Below are positions 45,313 through 56,839 of a stretch of 64,000 nt of DNA, piece by piece. Below the pieces are notes generated by a model, which had not been told where the DNA came from, searched no databases, and saw only the letters and a list, made by a program, of their open reading frames with translations. Numbering within the stretch: the stretch's first letter is position 1; each line of letters starts with the position of its first letter. This stretch comes from Mauremys mutica (Eukaryota > Chordata > Testudines > Geoemydidae), in NCBI RefSeq assembly GCF_020497125.1, contig NC_059082.1, positions 18,713,965 through 18,777,964 on the forward strand. Reading direction: 5' to 3'. The position numbers and the translations under genes were made by a program.

Positions 45313-47233
45313 CTAACTTTCTGGTTATGGTTAGGAAAATAAAAGTTCAGAGTCCGTAGCCAGGACATAATATTTTTATTGGCACTCTTGCAGGTCGGTG
45401 GTAGTGTTGCTGGGCTTTGCCAGATGATCTTGGCAGGGTCCAACAGAGCCTCATTAATTGGCAAGGCAATTCAAACAGAGGAAGTTGACTGAAGAATGTT
45501 CAGGAGCTTATGCTACGACTTTCTAGCCTCCTCTAAGGGGATCTGTAAAGAGTCTGCATACATTTCATTCAGCCCTGAAATTGTCTGAAATCATCAGCCA
45601 GAGAAGCTGGAGGAGGTATTACCATCTCATCCGGAGATGATGAGGAGATATTTGCAGAAAAGCTTCCTTATCTGCTTTGGCCTCTTTCCCTTCAAAGGAT
45701 TCCTGCACTTGAGGTAACGGAAGAGGGATAGATGGGGTAGGAGAATGTCTCCTTATGCGGTCGCCACATGAAAGACAAGGGACTTGTGAAAATTGGTGTC
45801 AACATGCAGCCTAAGGACCCCAATATGGCCAGAGAGTTCATAAGGCATGGGAGTGGCACCCAATGATGATTGAACCAGTGTGAAAGGATGTGGGTTAGTC
45901 CTGGGTATAACTCCTCTCTTTTGGGGAAAGTGTCAGGAGGGAGGTCCCTTTGGTGAATATGGGAATCCTGCACTGAGATTTGGAAGTCAGAAGAGAACTC
46001 CTCATCTGAAGGAACAACTCTGCCACTCTCAGAGGGTTGGAGAATCAAATGGTAGTGAGGAAATGTCCAGTCTTGGTGACTGTGTCACTCGCGGTACCAA
46101 TAGACATTCAGTAACCACTAGCAGAGGAGACCCCAGCTCTTTAATATGAGTAAGTCCCTGGAGTATCTGAATTCCTGTGGTATTGGGTTTGTGGCACAAT
46201 GCAAGGTTCCACAGTTGGTACCACAGGCATAGACTGCTCTGATAAGTCTCATACGATAGAAGTAGCTGGCTCTGACGAAGATGGCTTAGGAGGATTTGCG
46301 ACAGTATGAGAAGTGTGACGTCTTCCCAGTACTGAGGATGTCTTGGTGGCTGGCTTAGTTATGAAGGGTAATAAGGGAGCTGTAGGTATCACCCTTTTGG
46401 AAGTAGAGGAACTCCTTTGCTGCAGTGTCCTGCTTCTGCAATACGGTGCAAGATATCGATACCGAGGCATGTTTGGTGCATTTAGCCTTAGAAAAGCTTG
46501 GAGCTCCATGCATAGGGTCAACACTGACGGAGCCTGGAGCCTCAGTGGTACCCAGAGCAGGTCTTGAAGTCTCCAGTATGGTCTTACTTTGAGAAGACTG
46601 AGGCTTTTTCAAAGCAGACTCTTTAAAAATGAGAATGAGTCCAAGGCTCTCCTGAGGAAGTCTGGGTGAGTGCAGATGTTGACAGGGCACTATGGTCTCT
46701 CAGAGCCTGATGCCTGGATCCAAGGCCAGATGGAGATAACACTACATTATTAAGGACTTAAGTTTTACTTCAGTTCTTCCTGGCTCTGCTTTTAAAAGCT
46801 GAACAGATGGCACGCTTCTGAGGGATATAAGTTTTCCTCAAACTATAGATACACCAAGAGTACCAGTCACTGATCAGGACAGCTTCCTGGCAAGTCAGGC
46901 AATGATTGAAACTCAGGACAGTGGATCTCAAAAGAAAAAGCCCCCCTAGAGGTGAAGAGATTATAGAACAAATCCCTCTACATAATTTAATTTTATGCTT
47001 ATTTAAGGAAAAGAAAATAATTAGACTAAGGACAAGCTTTGAATAGTAAAGCAGACACATTATCACTCTCTCTCAGACTGTGAAGGTAGGTTTGCCCTGG
47101 CAACCCTATGTGTCCTCAGTGCAGGGCATGAGGATGTGTAGGACACAATGGGCACTACCACCAAGTTTTCAATCAAGGCGTAAACACACCTGAACTGGAG
47201 CACTCATAGGGACACTACTTGAAGAACAACTCT

Positions 47234-48746
47234 GGGACATGTATCAAGACAGCAATGCAGCACTAACAATCTATTGATATTACATAATAGACTTTTCTAA
47301 CACAGACAGGGCCTTAGTATATAGCACCAATCCTTGTCATATCTAGGTGCTGGTAGCCAAGCTCTGGGACAATGGAAGGTTTGGATGTGTTTACAGGTAC
47401 AAGGAGTTATTCTTTTGCATACATTGCAAGACACAGGCTCAGTCCTTAATCACGAGTTGTCCAACTGAAGTCTGTAGGACTGCTTTTTTTTAGCTCTAGC
47501 CTCCATGCTGTGTACTTAGAAATATTGCACAACACATTTCTGTCAAGCCCCATGCAAGAGTATATTGAGGGCACTTTTCTTAGTGACATCTAAGTAACTA
47601 TTATTCACAGTAGCCACTAAATACTTAAAGTGTTTCCAAAGAGCAGCTAAATTGCCTTATATATATTGTTCTTAAGCCTTTTTGCTATATTAAAACTCTT
47701 GCAAAATACTGGTTAGAGCTTTTTCTCATGATAAATGAATGAATTACAGAATTTACATTTTGCCAATTCAATTCTCTCCTCACACTTCCCTGCACCTCAC
47801 CCCACCCCAAAGGATATTCTTAACACCTAGTGTGTAACAGTGTTTTCATACTGTTCAGAACCATGATAAAAATTCAGATCTTTTAACGTACATATAAAAC
47901 AATTTAAATGTATTGGATTCTACACTGTGAATATGTGGAAAAGGTATTTAATTGTAAAATAGAAAAAGTAGGCCAGAGTACAGTTTTAAGGGCAATGCCT
48001 TTGAATACAGTATAGGTAAACTAGACTTTGTTTAAGTTTATATAAACAATATCATAAAAGCAGTGAAACATGGAAAGACAAAGCAAAGCACAAATAAAAG
48101 ACAACTTATGTTTTACAAAAAAGGAATCCGCACAATAGTTCAAAATTGACTGTAACACGGCATCAAACAGTCTTAAGGCAGCCTGACCTAAGGACGGGAA
48201 CTCCTGAGTTCTATTCCCGGGTCTGCCACTGATTTAATGTGGCCTTGGGCAAATCACTTAACCTCTCTGTATCACGCTTACATCAGTTGTAAAATGAGGG
48301 CAATAATGTCCATACCATAGGGGACATAGTGATGATTAATTCTTTACTGATTATACAACACTTTGAAGATGTAAAGCACTATATAAATGCTAAGTATTCA
48401 TACAGATTACTGCACAGAGACATTTATCACAGTGAAGCACAATGATGGTAGGTAACAAGAGCACCAAAACAACATCAAACTTTCAGGTCCAGGTGCATAA
48501 TTTAAATGCAAAAGTCTGTTTATAAAATGTGTCCTTGAGATAATCTGAAGATTATTGGGGAAACAGCTTAACAAGAATATTTAAAAGGAATTGCTATGTG
48601 GGTTCCTGTGGAGACAGTCTTTCATACTTCTGTACTTTAAAAATGTTTGCACATGAAAGTTATAAGACACAGAAAAGTGACGTTTCAATGCCCCCTCACT
48701 GTCAGCATTTTCAAATAATGTCTGTATTACGTAAATTAAGTTTTTT
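47234..48746. other. AT-rich region downstream of GABPB1, with MIR
   Basis: No gene. It includes a MIR at about 48175-48395; part may belong to a longer GABPB1 3'UTR. Confidence 0.5.
48175..48395 (+). mobile_element. MIR-like SINE
   Basis: 'ctgagttctattcccgggtc', 'tgccactgatttaatgtggc' and 'cttgggcaaatcacttaacc' followed by 'gtaaaatgagggcaataat' are MIR hallmarks. Confidence 0.8.
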
Positions 48747-49511
48747 TTTATTTTTACAAATTACATTCTTCCAAGAAATATACCATTCACAATAAAACTG
48801 GCTGCTAGCTTACTTCAAATGACATTTAGGCTAAACATTTTTTCCTCATAATTTTCCTCATCTTTGCTGAAAAATACCTATGCAAGATGTGTGTAGAAAT
48901 TATAAAAACATGCAGCATATGTACAAACTGAAAAGTTTAAAAAATATTAGCTTCATATACATGTAAATCTACTTGGATATATTGGAAATTAAATATAAAA
49001 TTTTCACTTTCTAAAACAAGGGTTTTCAGAAAATCTAAGACAACTACTTAAAGTTGTACAAAGATTTCCATCAGGACATGTCTTATTCAATAACTATTAA
49101 TTCATTTTGTCACATAATTCATTTTCAAACTGTCAATCTTAATCAGCAACATCACCCTTAAAACTGTTCTGTTTTTCAGAAATTAGATTTATACTAAAAT
49201 CCAAAATTTCACAAAAACATTGGCTTCTTGTGTTTCTGGATCCCTTCAAAAAGATTTATCAACTCACTTTGGAACTGTAAAAAAACAACTATTTACAGTA
49301 TTTCATTTTAAATACTTTTCACAATTTCTAAATTCAGCTTTTATGTTACAAGAAATTCATCAGAGCTCATGGCTTAAGTCCAGTTATCAACCTGTAGCAT
49401 CTTTGCTATTATGTAATCCCATTTCTGTACCTATACAGTGTACAGTTCAAGATTGTACTGCAGTTTTCTTGACTGAAAGTAACAGACTTTGCAATATGTC
49501 CATTTCAATAT
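48747..49511 (-). other. GABPB1: GABPB1 3'UTR (probable)
   Basis: AT-rich unique sequence directly after the stop. An AATAAA on the minus strand at 48752-48747 is one possible end; longer UTR forms reaching the 47.8-kb region are equally possible. Confidence 0.5.
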
Positions 49512-49664
49512 TTAAACAGCTTCTTTATTAGTCTGGAGACGGGTCATTGCCTCTAATTTCTGCCGATAGGCCTCTGCTTCTTGCTCTTTCTTTAGAAGCT
49601 GCTGTCGATACTTTTGTGCTTCTCGATTTGCCTCATCCAGCTGTTTCTGTAGAGTTTCTCTCTC
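49512..49664 (-). CDS. GABPB1: GABPB1 terminal coding exon (long isoform, leucine zipper)
   Basis: One exon of 50 codons plus TAA, with acceptor tttaatag, entered in phase 0. It encodes [40 protein letters not shown] and ends TNKEAV, essentially the C-terminus of GABP subunit beta-1. This heptad-rich segment is the leucine-zipper that lets two GABP alpha/beta dimers form a heterotetramer on tandem ETS sites; short isoforms lack it. The ankyrin-repeat, transactivation and upstream exons are not in the window, so the preceding intron is longer than 14 kb and carries a DIRS element in the same orientation. Strand and position match the human order HDC-GABPB1. Confidence 0.95.
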   Translation of the reverse strand, partial: ERETLQKQLDEANREAQKYRQQLLKKEQEAEAYRQKLEAMTRLQTNKEAV

Positions 49665-50187
49665 CTATTAAAAACAAAACAGCAATGTTTTGTCAAATGC
49701 ATGTTAAGTGCAAGATAAAATGGCAGTTTTTGGAGAGCCAAGGTATAAGGCATCATACACAGAATAAGAAGCTAGGAGGTCCAGTCCTGCAGTTTACTCA
49801 GGCAAAACTCTCTCAAATACTTTTGTGTAAGTAAACAATGAAAGATCGGGTCAGACAATCGCTCACAAGATTTAAAGTGCAAATATACCAAAAAATACTC
49901 GCTCTTTAAGAGTATGCTCTTATGACATTTTCTCAGGGGAAAAAAGCAATCTTTGGAAAATATGTTGAATATTCAGGCACAGATGTCCGATTCAGTTTCC
50001 AGAATCTGAATTATTTTTTAAAAAGTTCAAACTTCTTAAAAAGAATTAATACACAGTTCATATCCAAGCAAGTTTCCCATTATGAGTGTGTATATAATTA
50101 AAAATAGACACGTCAGCATAGAAAGAGAACTTCTAATAGGGACCAATTCTCCTATATCATGATAAAAGTAACTTCTGCCAAGGAGAG

Positions 50188-50225
50188 AGATAGATATAGA
50201 TAGATACAGATATATCTATATATTA
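50188..50225. repeat. GATA/TA microsatellite
   Basis: Irregular (AGAT)n run passing into 'atatctatatat'. Confidence 0.75.
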
Positions 50226-50381
50226 AAAACAAGGTTTTTCTCCTACAAAACGATAGAAGCAATTAGACTGGCAACCTATTCTTTCCGCCGGTGAGGTGAA
50301 ATAGGGGTTTTCCACCTTACAACACATACATCTCTAACTGGAGGGAGAAAAAGCTTGCTCATCAATGAAATTCTTAACAGA

Positions 50382-51195
50382 GGGCTTGGCTACACTTGAA
50401 AGTTGCAGCGCTGGTGGAGGCTTTCCAGCACTGCAATTAGTAACTGTCCACACCTGCAAGGCACATCCAGCGCTGCAACTCCCTGGCTGCAGCGCTGGCT
50501 GAACACCTGGTCTGCTTGGTGGTGATCCAGCGCTGCTCATCAAGTGTGGACACACACCAGCGCTGTTATTGGCCTCCAGGGTATTAGCAGATATCCCAGA
50601 ATGCTTTTAACTAAATTACGCTCTTTGTTTTGTTATGCAGCCTCTCTTTGTTTTGTGGTGAACTCAGAGCTCTGGAGCTCCGTTGCTCCCGGAGCTGCTT
50701 ATCTAAAAAACAAACACAGCTCCTGTTTGCTGTGATCAATCTGTACCTGGCTGTGAACAATCAAATGAGATACTCCCTGCCTGCCTCATTCACAGGGGTT
50801 GAGTGTTTGCTTGACAGAGAAAGGGAGTCCATTGGATGCAGGCTGTTTGCAATTAAGAGTTAAGACTAAGGGGTCGGGAACATTATCTGATTTTTCAAGG
50901 CAGGAAGCTAACACACAGTGTTGGCTCCAAAAATCCACTCTCTCTCTCTCCCCCGCTCCCTGTCACACTACGCACCACACCACCCCCCTCTTTTGAAAAG
51001 CACGTTGCTGCCACTTGAACGCTGGGATAGCTGCCCATAATGCATCACTCCTAACAGCGCTGCAAATGCTGCAAATGTGGCCACACAGCAGCGCTGGTAG
51101 CTGTGAGTGTGGCCACACACCAGTGCTGTTCCTGCACAGCTGGATGACCAGCGCTGTAACTCCCAGCGCTGCAACTCTCAAGTGTAGCCAAACCC
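50382..51195. mobile_element. Large Harbinger-type non-autonomous element
   Basis: 814 bp, ends GGGCTTGGCTACACTT and AAGTGTAGCCAAACCC, followed at right by TAA (left flank AGA, probably a decayed TAA/TTA). It has many AGCGCT words near both ends, as in the 257-bp copy at 3471-3727, but a unique middle that is longer. No transposase frame was seen. Confidence 0.7.
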
Positions 51196-53204
51196 TAAGG
51201 GCCAATCATGCATCTGCATCCATGCAGGCATAGGGGTTTTCCCACACAGATGCAGCTGTAAGGACAGAGGCTAAGTTCCAGTTGCAGAATCTTTATTTCT
51301 GGCAACAATGCAGAAATCAGAAGGGACACATCTTGACTTTCAGATTCACAGCTAATGGAGAAAAAACTATTTTACTTGTAAAGTGAGCAATCTGATTTAG
51401 AAATTAATGAGACGCAACAAACATGGAAATTCACAAGATTACTTCGAGTCATATTTCAGACTACAATAGGTGATCAAATAAAATACTGTGCTGGCTGTGT
51501 GTGTACACTGAACAATTAATGAACACTGCATTCTAATGAGGTAACTGTTTTTCAGCCCATCAGAAGTACATTTTTAATCTACTAAATAATTTAAAAGGGA
51601 CTCGGACACCTTAAATCTTGTTTGAATTTTTTTTTCAAACCTAGTATTGTTACAAGAAAGTTTTGCCTAGAATTATCCCTTAAGATTACTGTAACTAAAA
51701 GGAATTAGAGAAAAATATTTTTTTCTTTCCTCCTCCCCACCCCCACCAGCTTGTGCATTTGACAGTGCTTACTATACACAGTTAGTTTGATCAGAATTTA
51801 ATGTCAACAGCTAACAGTAGCTTGCTGCTCCTCACTATAAATGACAACCAGGCTTTTATGGAAAATAAACTTGGGAGACAAAAGCAGAAGAATGCCAATC
51901 AAATACTATTATAATACAACAAAGCTCCTTTACAATTACTTTTGAGTGTGATCTGCTTCCCATTGATGACAAAATTCTTACTGACTCTTCAATGGGAGTA
52001 AGACCATGCTTTTTATTTCTATTCAGCCAACTGGATAGTATAATTTTAACATTTTAACTAATGGCTCTCCATGCTGTAAAGCGATGGCTGCTCACAATAC
52101 AATTATCTAACTTCTATATTCTCATTCATTTAGAAAAAAAGACTTGTGTTTCAGTCACTGACTACATAATCTATAAGAATATTTTGGATTTTTTTCCAAA
52201 AGGACACTGTATTTTTATGAATTAACAAGTGTTTGGCTAGATTTATTTTTTAAAATTTGTGCTAAGTGAATTATAGTTGGCCATCCTACAAACCAATTGT
52301 CTGGCATACCTTGCATCTGCTGTATTTAAATATGATGTCACAGAATGGTTTCAAGGCAAAGTGAGACACTTCATTTCAAAGCAGGAGACATTTCCTGTGT
52401 CCTAGGAAACATAGCTGAACGTATTTTTATTGTACTCAGCTATTAATGTAGACGCTGCCATGTTGTTTGATGCAGAAGAGCCACCGTGACAAACTGCATT
52501 CTATTGAAAAATGACTGCCTTGGGAAATAGCTTTGTTTTGATCTTCACTCAAGCAGAAGCCATCTTATTAAAATAAGTGCACCATACTTTTATGGATAAG
52601 CCAATTTCTGATTCAATCACTCTTTTCACTTTAATCACCAAGTAGTAGTTGTGGAAGCAAGACTCTCAGAAAATTAAGCTGCCAAGCTAGCCCTCAGGAA
52701 AATGTTGGTCTATCAAATAAGACAAAGACATTATCACTATACGCCCTCATGCTTTCTCCGTCACTCTAGCAGCTCAAAACTGTATGACCATTTCAGACCT
52801 CAAGCAGGTCTGAAATACTTTTCTTTAATACTTAATAAAATACTTCTCTCTCAGCTCAGTAACCCTACTCCTCACCTGTTTGCATGATTAGTACCTAAAA
52901 ATGTTAAATAAATATAATACACATAGTATGCCTTCTGCTTCCTATTGTCTCCAATGCTAGAGCTAACTTTAGCTGTCACATGTGGTGCTGAATATGTCAG
53001 AGTATAATGACAAAGCTAATTGATCAGTGCTAATGTTAGCATCTGTGTACCAGAAACAATGGGTGAAGGAGAGATTTTATTAAGTTTCATAAATGTCAGT
53101 CATCAAAATAGAGACGGGAATAAACTACATATACTGTAGTTGCTTTATATGGGGCTTTACACGGTTTTGAACACTGGGCTGAAAGGGAAGATAAAAATCA
53201 ATAG

Positions 53205-53416
53205 ATTTCAGAGGGGTAGCCACGTTAGTCTGTATCAGCAAAAACAATGAGGAGTCCTTGTGGCACCTTAGAGACTCACACATTTATTTGGGCATAAGCT
53301 TTCGTGGGCTATAACCCACTTCACCAGCATCTGATGAAGTGGGCTATAGCCCACGAAAGCTTATGTCCAAATAAATTTGTTAGTCTCTAACATGCCACAA
53401 GGACTCCTCGTTGTTA
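53205..53416. mobile_element. Penelope-like fragments in inverted arrangement
   Basis: The left arm 'gaggagtccttgtggcacct' to 'cataagctttcgtgggctat' is mirrored by the right arm 'atagcccacgaaagcttatg' to 'gccacaaggactcctcgttg'. The arms meet near 53322-53330. Two partial copies of the same terminal segment are fused head to head. Confidence 0.65.
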
Positions 53417-54149
53417 AAATAAATAGGTTTGTCTCAGCTGGAGTATGCACGAATAAAATGAGTGCTCCATCTTAAAAGGTGATGATCTGGATCACTCACT
53501 TGACAAGATAATTTGGCATTCAACTTCTAAGTTTATCCTCTTTGGAACCAGAACACTGTCTTGTAAGACATCATGTGAACTGTTTAATAGTAAATCAACC
53601 CATCCAACAATTGGACTGGCCAATTATAATTGCCTTTCGCAAAATAAATATTTAAATTCACGTCACAAGACATGTAAATAGAAGGGGAGGGTGCTGGAAA
53701 AGATAAATACTATTTACACATGAAATATAAACAAACAGAGCAGACAGCTTGAAGAAAACCTATGGCATTAGAATGAAGCAAGCCCTAAAGGAGGATCTTC
53801 ACAGATGTCTTCATTGGCAGATCTTTTCTTCCCTGTCATGAAGGTGCTAGAGATCTTGCAGCATGCACATGGATTCTTGACAGATGAGACTTCTTAAATC
53901 TATGCAGGATTTATTATGGCAGTCTTGACTCCTCTGCAAATAGATGCTTTAAAACCTTTCCTGGTGCAGTCCTAAATCAAAAAGTCAGCATCAGGCTTCT
54001 GTCATGGCTATACAGTACTTAAAAGGAGAGAAGAATCATTTCTTTGAGAAGAATGGATTTCTTGATTAAGAGAAAATAGAGAATATATGTTGGATGTGAA
54101 TTCCACTCGTCGTCTTTTAGAAGAAACAGAGAAAAAACGTATCTACCTT

Positions 54150-54350
54150 GTGTAGCTATTGTTCTTCGAGATGGGTTGCTCATGTCCATTCCATTCTAGG
54201 TGTGCAAATGCACCCATGTGCACAGTCATCGGAGATTTTTGCCTTAGCGGTACTGGTGTGGTCTGCTGTGGTGCCCCCTTGAGTGCTGCTCTCATGCGCT
54301 AGTATATTAGGTGCCACCGGCCCTATGCCCTCTCAGATCCTTCTTGCCCG
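54150..54350. repeat. DIRS copy C left inverted terminal repeat
   Basis: Complementary to 61128-61322: 'ttgctcatgtccattcc' pairs with 'ggaatgaacatgagcaag', and 'gtgcccccttgagtgc' with 'gcactcaagggggtgc'. A few mismatches. Confidence 0.85.
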
Positions 54351-54711
54351 ACAGAGGGGTAGGAGGGCGGGTATTGGAATAAACATGAGCAACACATTTA
54401 GGAGAACAACAGTTACGAAAGGTAGATAACTGTTTTTTCTTCTTCCAGTGCCTACTCATGTTGATTCCATTCTAGGTGACTCACAAGCAGTATCCTTGGA
54501 GGTGGGCTTGGCGTTCACAGTCTAGCAGCTTGTAGTACTGCTTTACCGAAGCCAGCGTCGTCCCAGGACCGTTGGGTAAGTGTGTAATGGGACGTGAACG
54601 TGTGGATGGGCGACCAGGTGGCCGCCCTACAGATGTCCTGGATAGGCACTTGGGCTAAGAAAACTGCCAAATAGGCTTGAGTGGGTGTTTACAATCGCGG
54701 GAGGTAGCACC

Positions 54712-55613
54712 TGTCATAAATAAACAGATCAGGGTTAAGGTCTCTTTTCCCTGGAAAGGGTTAACATGTAGTACCTGGTGACCACCTGACCAAAGGACCA
54801 ATCAGAGACGAGATAATTTCAAATCTCTGTGGAGGGAAGCCTTTGTCTGTGTTCCCTGTTTTGCTCAGAGAGCTCTTTTTGGATCTAAGAGAGGACAGTC
54901 ATGTCTCCAAGTTCTCCTGGAGTAGTTTCTACTAATTAATAGTGAGTATTAATTAGAAAGGCGAATTAGTCTTATGATTTGATTTCTATATTTGCAATTG
55001 TGTGTTTGCTAAAGGAAATGCTTTATTCCTGTTTGCTGATATTGCTTTTACTGAGAAAGGGGGAGGGGGAATTCTCTCCAGAGATTGATAAGCTTAGACC
55101 CTGTATTGTTCTATCTTGAATTACAGAGACAAGTTACTTTCTTTTTATTCTTTAATAAATTCTTTTCTATTAAGGACTTGTTTGGTCTTTCCTTGGGTGG
55201 ATTCTCAGGGAAAGAGAAGGGGGAGGTATCCCTCTGTAGTTAGATCCCGGTATCTCTCCTAGGAAAAGGGAGGGGGGAGGAAGCAGGGAGAATGGTTTGT
55301 TTCTCCTGGGTGTAAGAACACCATGGATTTGGGGCTCTTGGAATCCCCTAGGATTTTGGGGAAGGACTGTGTCTCAATCCACATTTCCTGATTGAGTGGT
55401 GGCAGCTTACTAGATCTAAACTAGGATTTTAGTTTAGAGGGAAACCAAGTCAGGTCCCCACATTGGAACCCAACAGCTCCAAGTGGGGGTGAGACCAATG
55501 ACATGGTGGCAGCGAAAAGGAAACCTACCCTAAGGGTTAGGGTGGGGGGAGAATACATGCGGGTCCCCATCTTTGAACCCAAAAGCTCAAAGTGGGGGTG
55601 AGACCCTAGGACA
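54712..55613 (+). mobile_element. Solo LTR-like insertion with 5-bp target duplication
   Basis: 902 bp starting TGTCATAAATAAAC and ending CCTAGGACA, flanked by GCACC on both sides (54707-54711, 55614-55618). TG...CA ends and a 5-bp duplication identify an LTR retrotransposon remnant. An AATAAA at about 55153 in a T-rich context suits a poly(A) signal. No gag/pol lies within. The last 160 bases hold two similar endings (see findings). Confidence 0.85.
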
Positions 55614-55639
55614 GCACCTTTGCCTGATTGTAGCAGCAA

Positions 55640-56442
55640 TGAATGCAGGCAGTGATCCAAGAAGAAATTCTTTGAGCAGACACTGGATGACCTTTCATCC
55701 TGTTGGCCACCACCATGAACAATTATGTTGACTTGCGGAATGGCTTGGTCCTTTCAATATAGAAGGATAGCGCCCTCCTGACATCTAGGGAATACAACCT
55801 ACACTCTTCCTTTGACTTATGCGGCTTTGGAAAAAAGACAGGTAAGTAAATGTCCTGGCCCATATGAAACTGTAAGAACACCTTGGGCAGGAAAGCCAGG
55901 TGCGGCCGCAGCTGGACCCTGTCTTTGTAAAAGACAGTATAGGGCGGTTCCGAGGTGAGCACCCTAATCTCAGAGACCGCTGAGCAGATGTTATTGCAAC
56001 CAAGAATGCAACCTTGAAAGGAGAATGAAAGGAGAATGAAAGAGAAGGAAGCCAGAGGCTCGAAGGGGGGAGGGGAGGATCCCCACGAGCCGCAACAACA
56101 CAAGATTCAGGTCCCATGGAGGAAAGGGGTCCCTGATGTGCAGGTAGAGGCACTTGAGGCCCTTGAAAAACCTGGCAGTCATGTCCTGGATGAAAACTGA
56201 CCTACCCTTGAGTGGCGAATAGAAGGCTGAGATAGCAGTCAAGTGGACCTTGATAGATGAAAGGTTGACAGGCACTGGAGCTTGAGATGCAGAAGGTAGT
56301 CCAGTGTTAACTGCAACAAGGTGCACTTGGGCCAAATGCCTTTATCTGAGGTCCAACAAGCAAACCGCTTCCATTTGGCCAGATAGATCGCTCTGGTGGC
56401 GGGCTTTCTGCTGCCCAACAGGACCTGTTGGACACTGGCCAA
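55640..56442 (-). pseudogene. DIRS tyrosine recombinase (copy C)
   Basis: LGSRKPATRAIYLAKWKRFA starts the core-binding part; VLTSEPPYTVFYKDRVQLRP and YSLDVRRALSFYIERTKPFR follow in the catalytic part. This is the family's YR module. It continues across the LTR insertion and has internal stops. Catalytic tetrad integrity cannot be confirmed by eye. Confidence 0.7.
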
Positions 56443-56839
56443 GCACTCCTGATCCTTTGCGCATTTAACCTTGCAGCAGCCAAGCTGTCAGGTGCAGGGT
56501 TGTCAGGTTCGGATGCAGAAGACTGCAGTGGTTTTGGGACAGCAGGTCCAGCCTGAGCAGTAGCTGTAATGGAGCAGTCATCGAAAGGACAGATGCATGG
56601 CCAACCTGGAGCTATGAAGATCACCTCTGCCCTGTCCTGCTTGATCTTCATGAGGACCCTGTGAATTAACAGCACTGGGGGGAAGGTGTACAACAGAGCC
56701 CCCGACCATGGGAGCAGAAAAGCGTCTGACAGGAAGCCTCTGTCGATCCCCCGAATTGAGCAGAAAATGTGGCATGGACGCGAACAGGTTCACCTGGGGA
56801 GTCCCCCACCTCTGGATGATTATGCTGACCACTTCCAGA

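Larger units (their letters stand above)
41818..47233 (-). mobile_element. DIRS-like retrotransposon, copy B (degraded)
   Basis: Inverted ends: left 'gtgtccctatgggtgctcca' and 'ttcaggtgtgcttaca' against right 'gagcactcatagggacac' and its 'gtaaacacacctgaa'. An internal complementary region lies near 42100-42140. Minus-strand relics occur in element order: gag (46690-44825), RT (44503-44009), RNase H (43651-43310), recombinase (42735-42535). Frameshifts and stops throughout. Confidence 0.8.
49665..54149. other. GABPB1 intron, proximal part
   Basis: No further GABPB1 exon was recognised. It contains a Harbinger-type element (50382-51195), a Penelope-like inverted pair (53205-53416), a GATA microsatellite (50188-50225), and otherwise AT-rich unique DNA. 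Confidence 0.6.
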
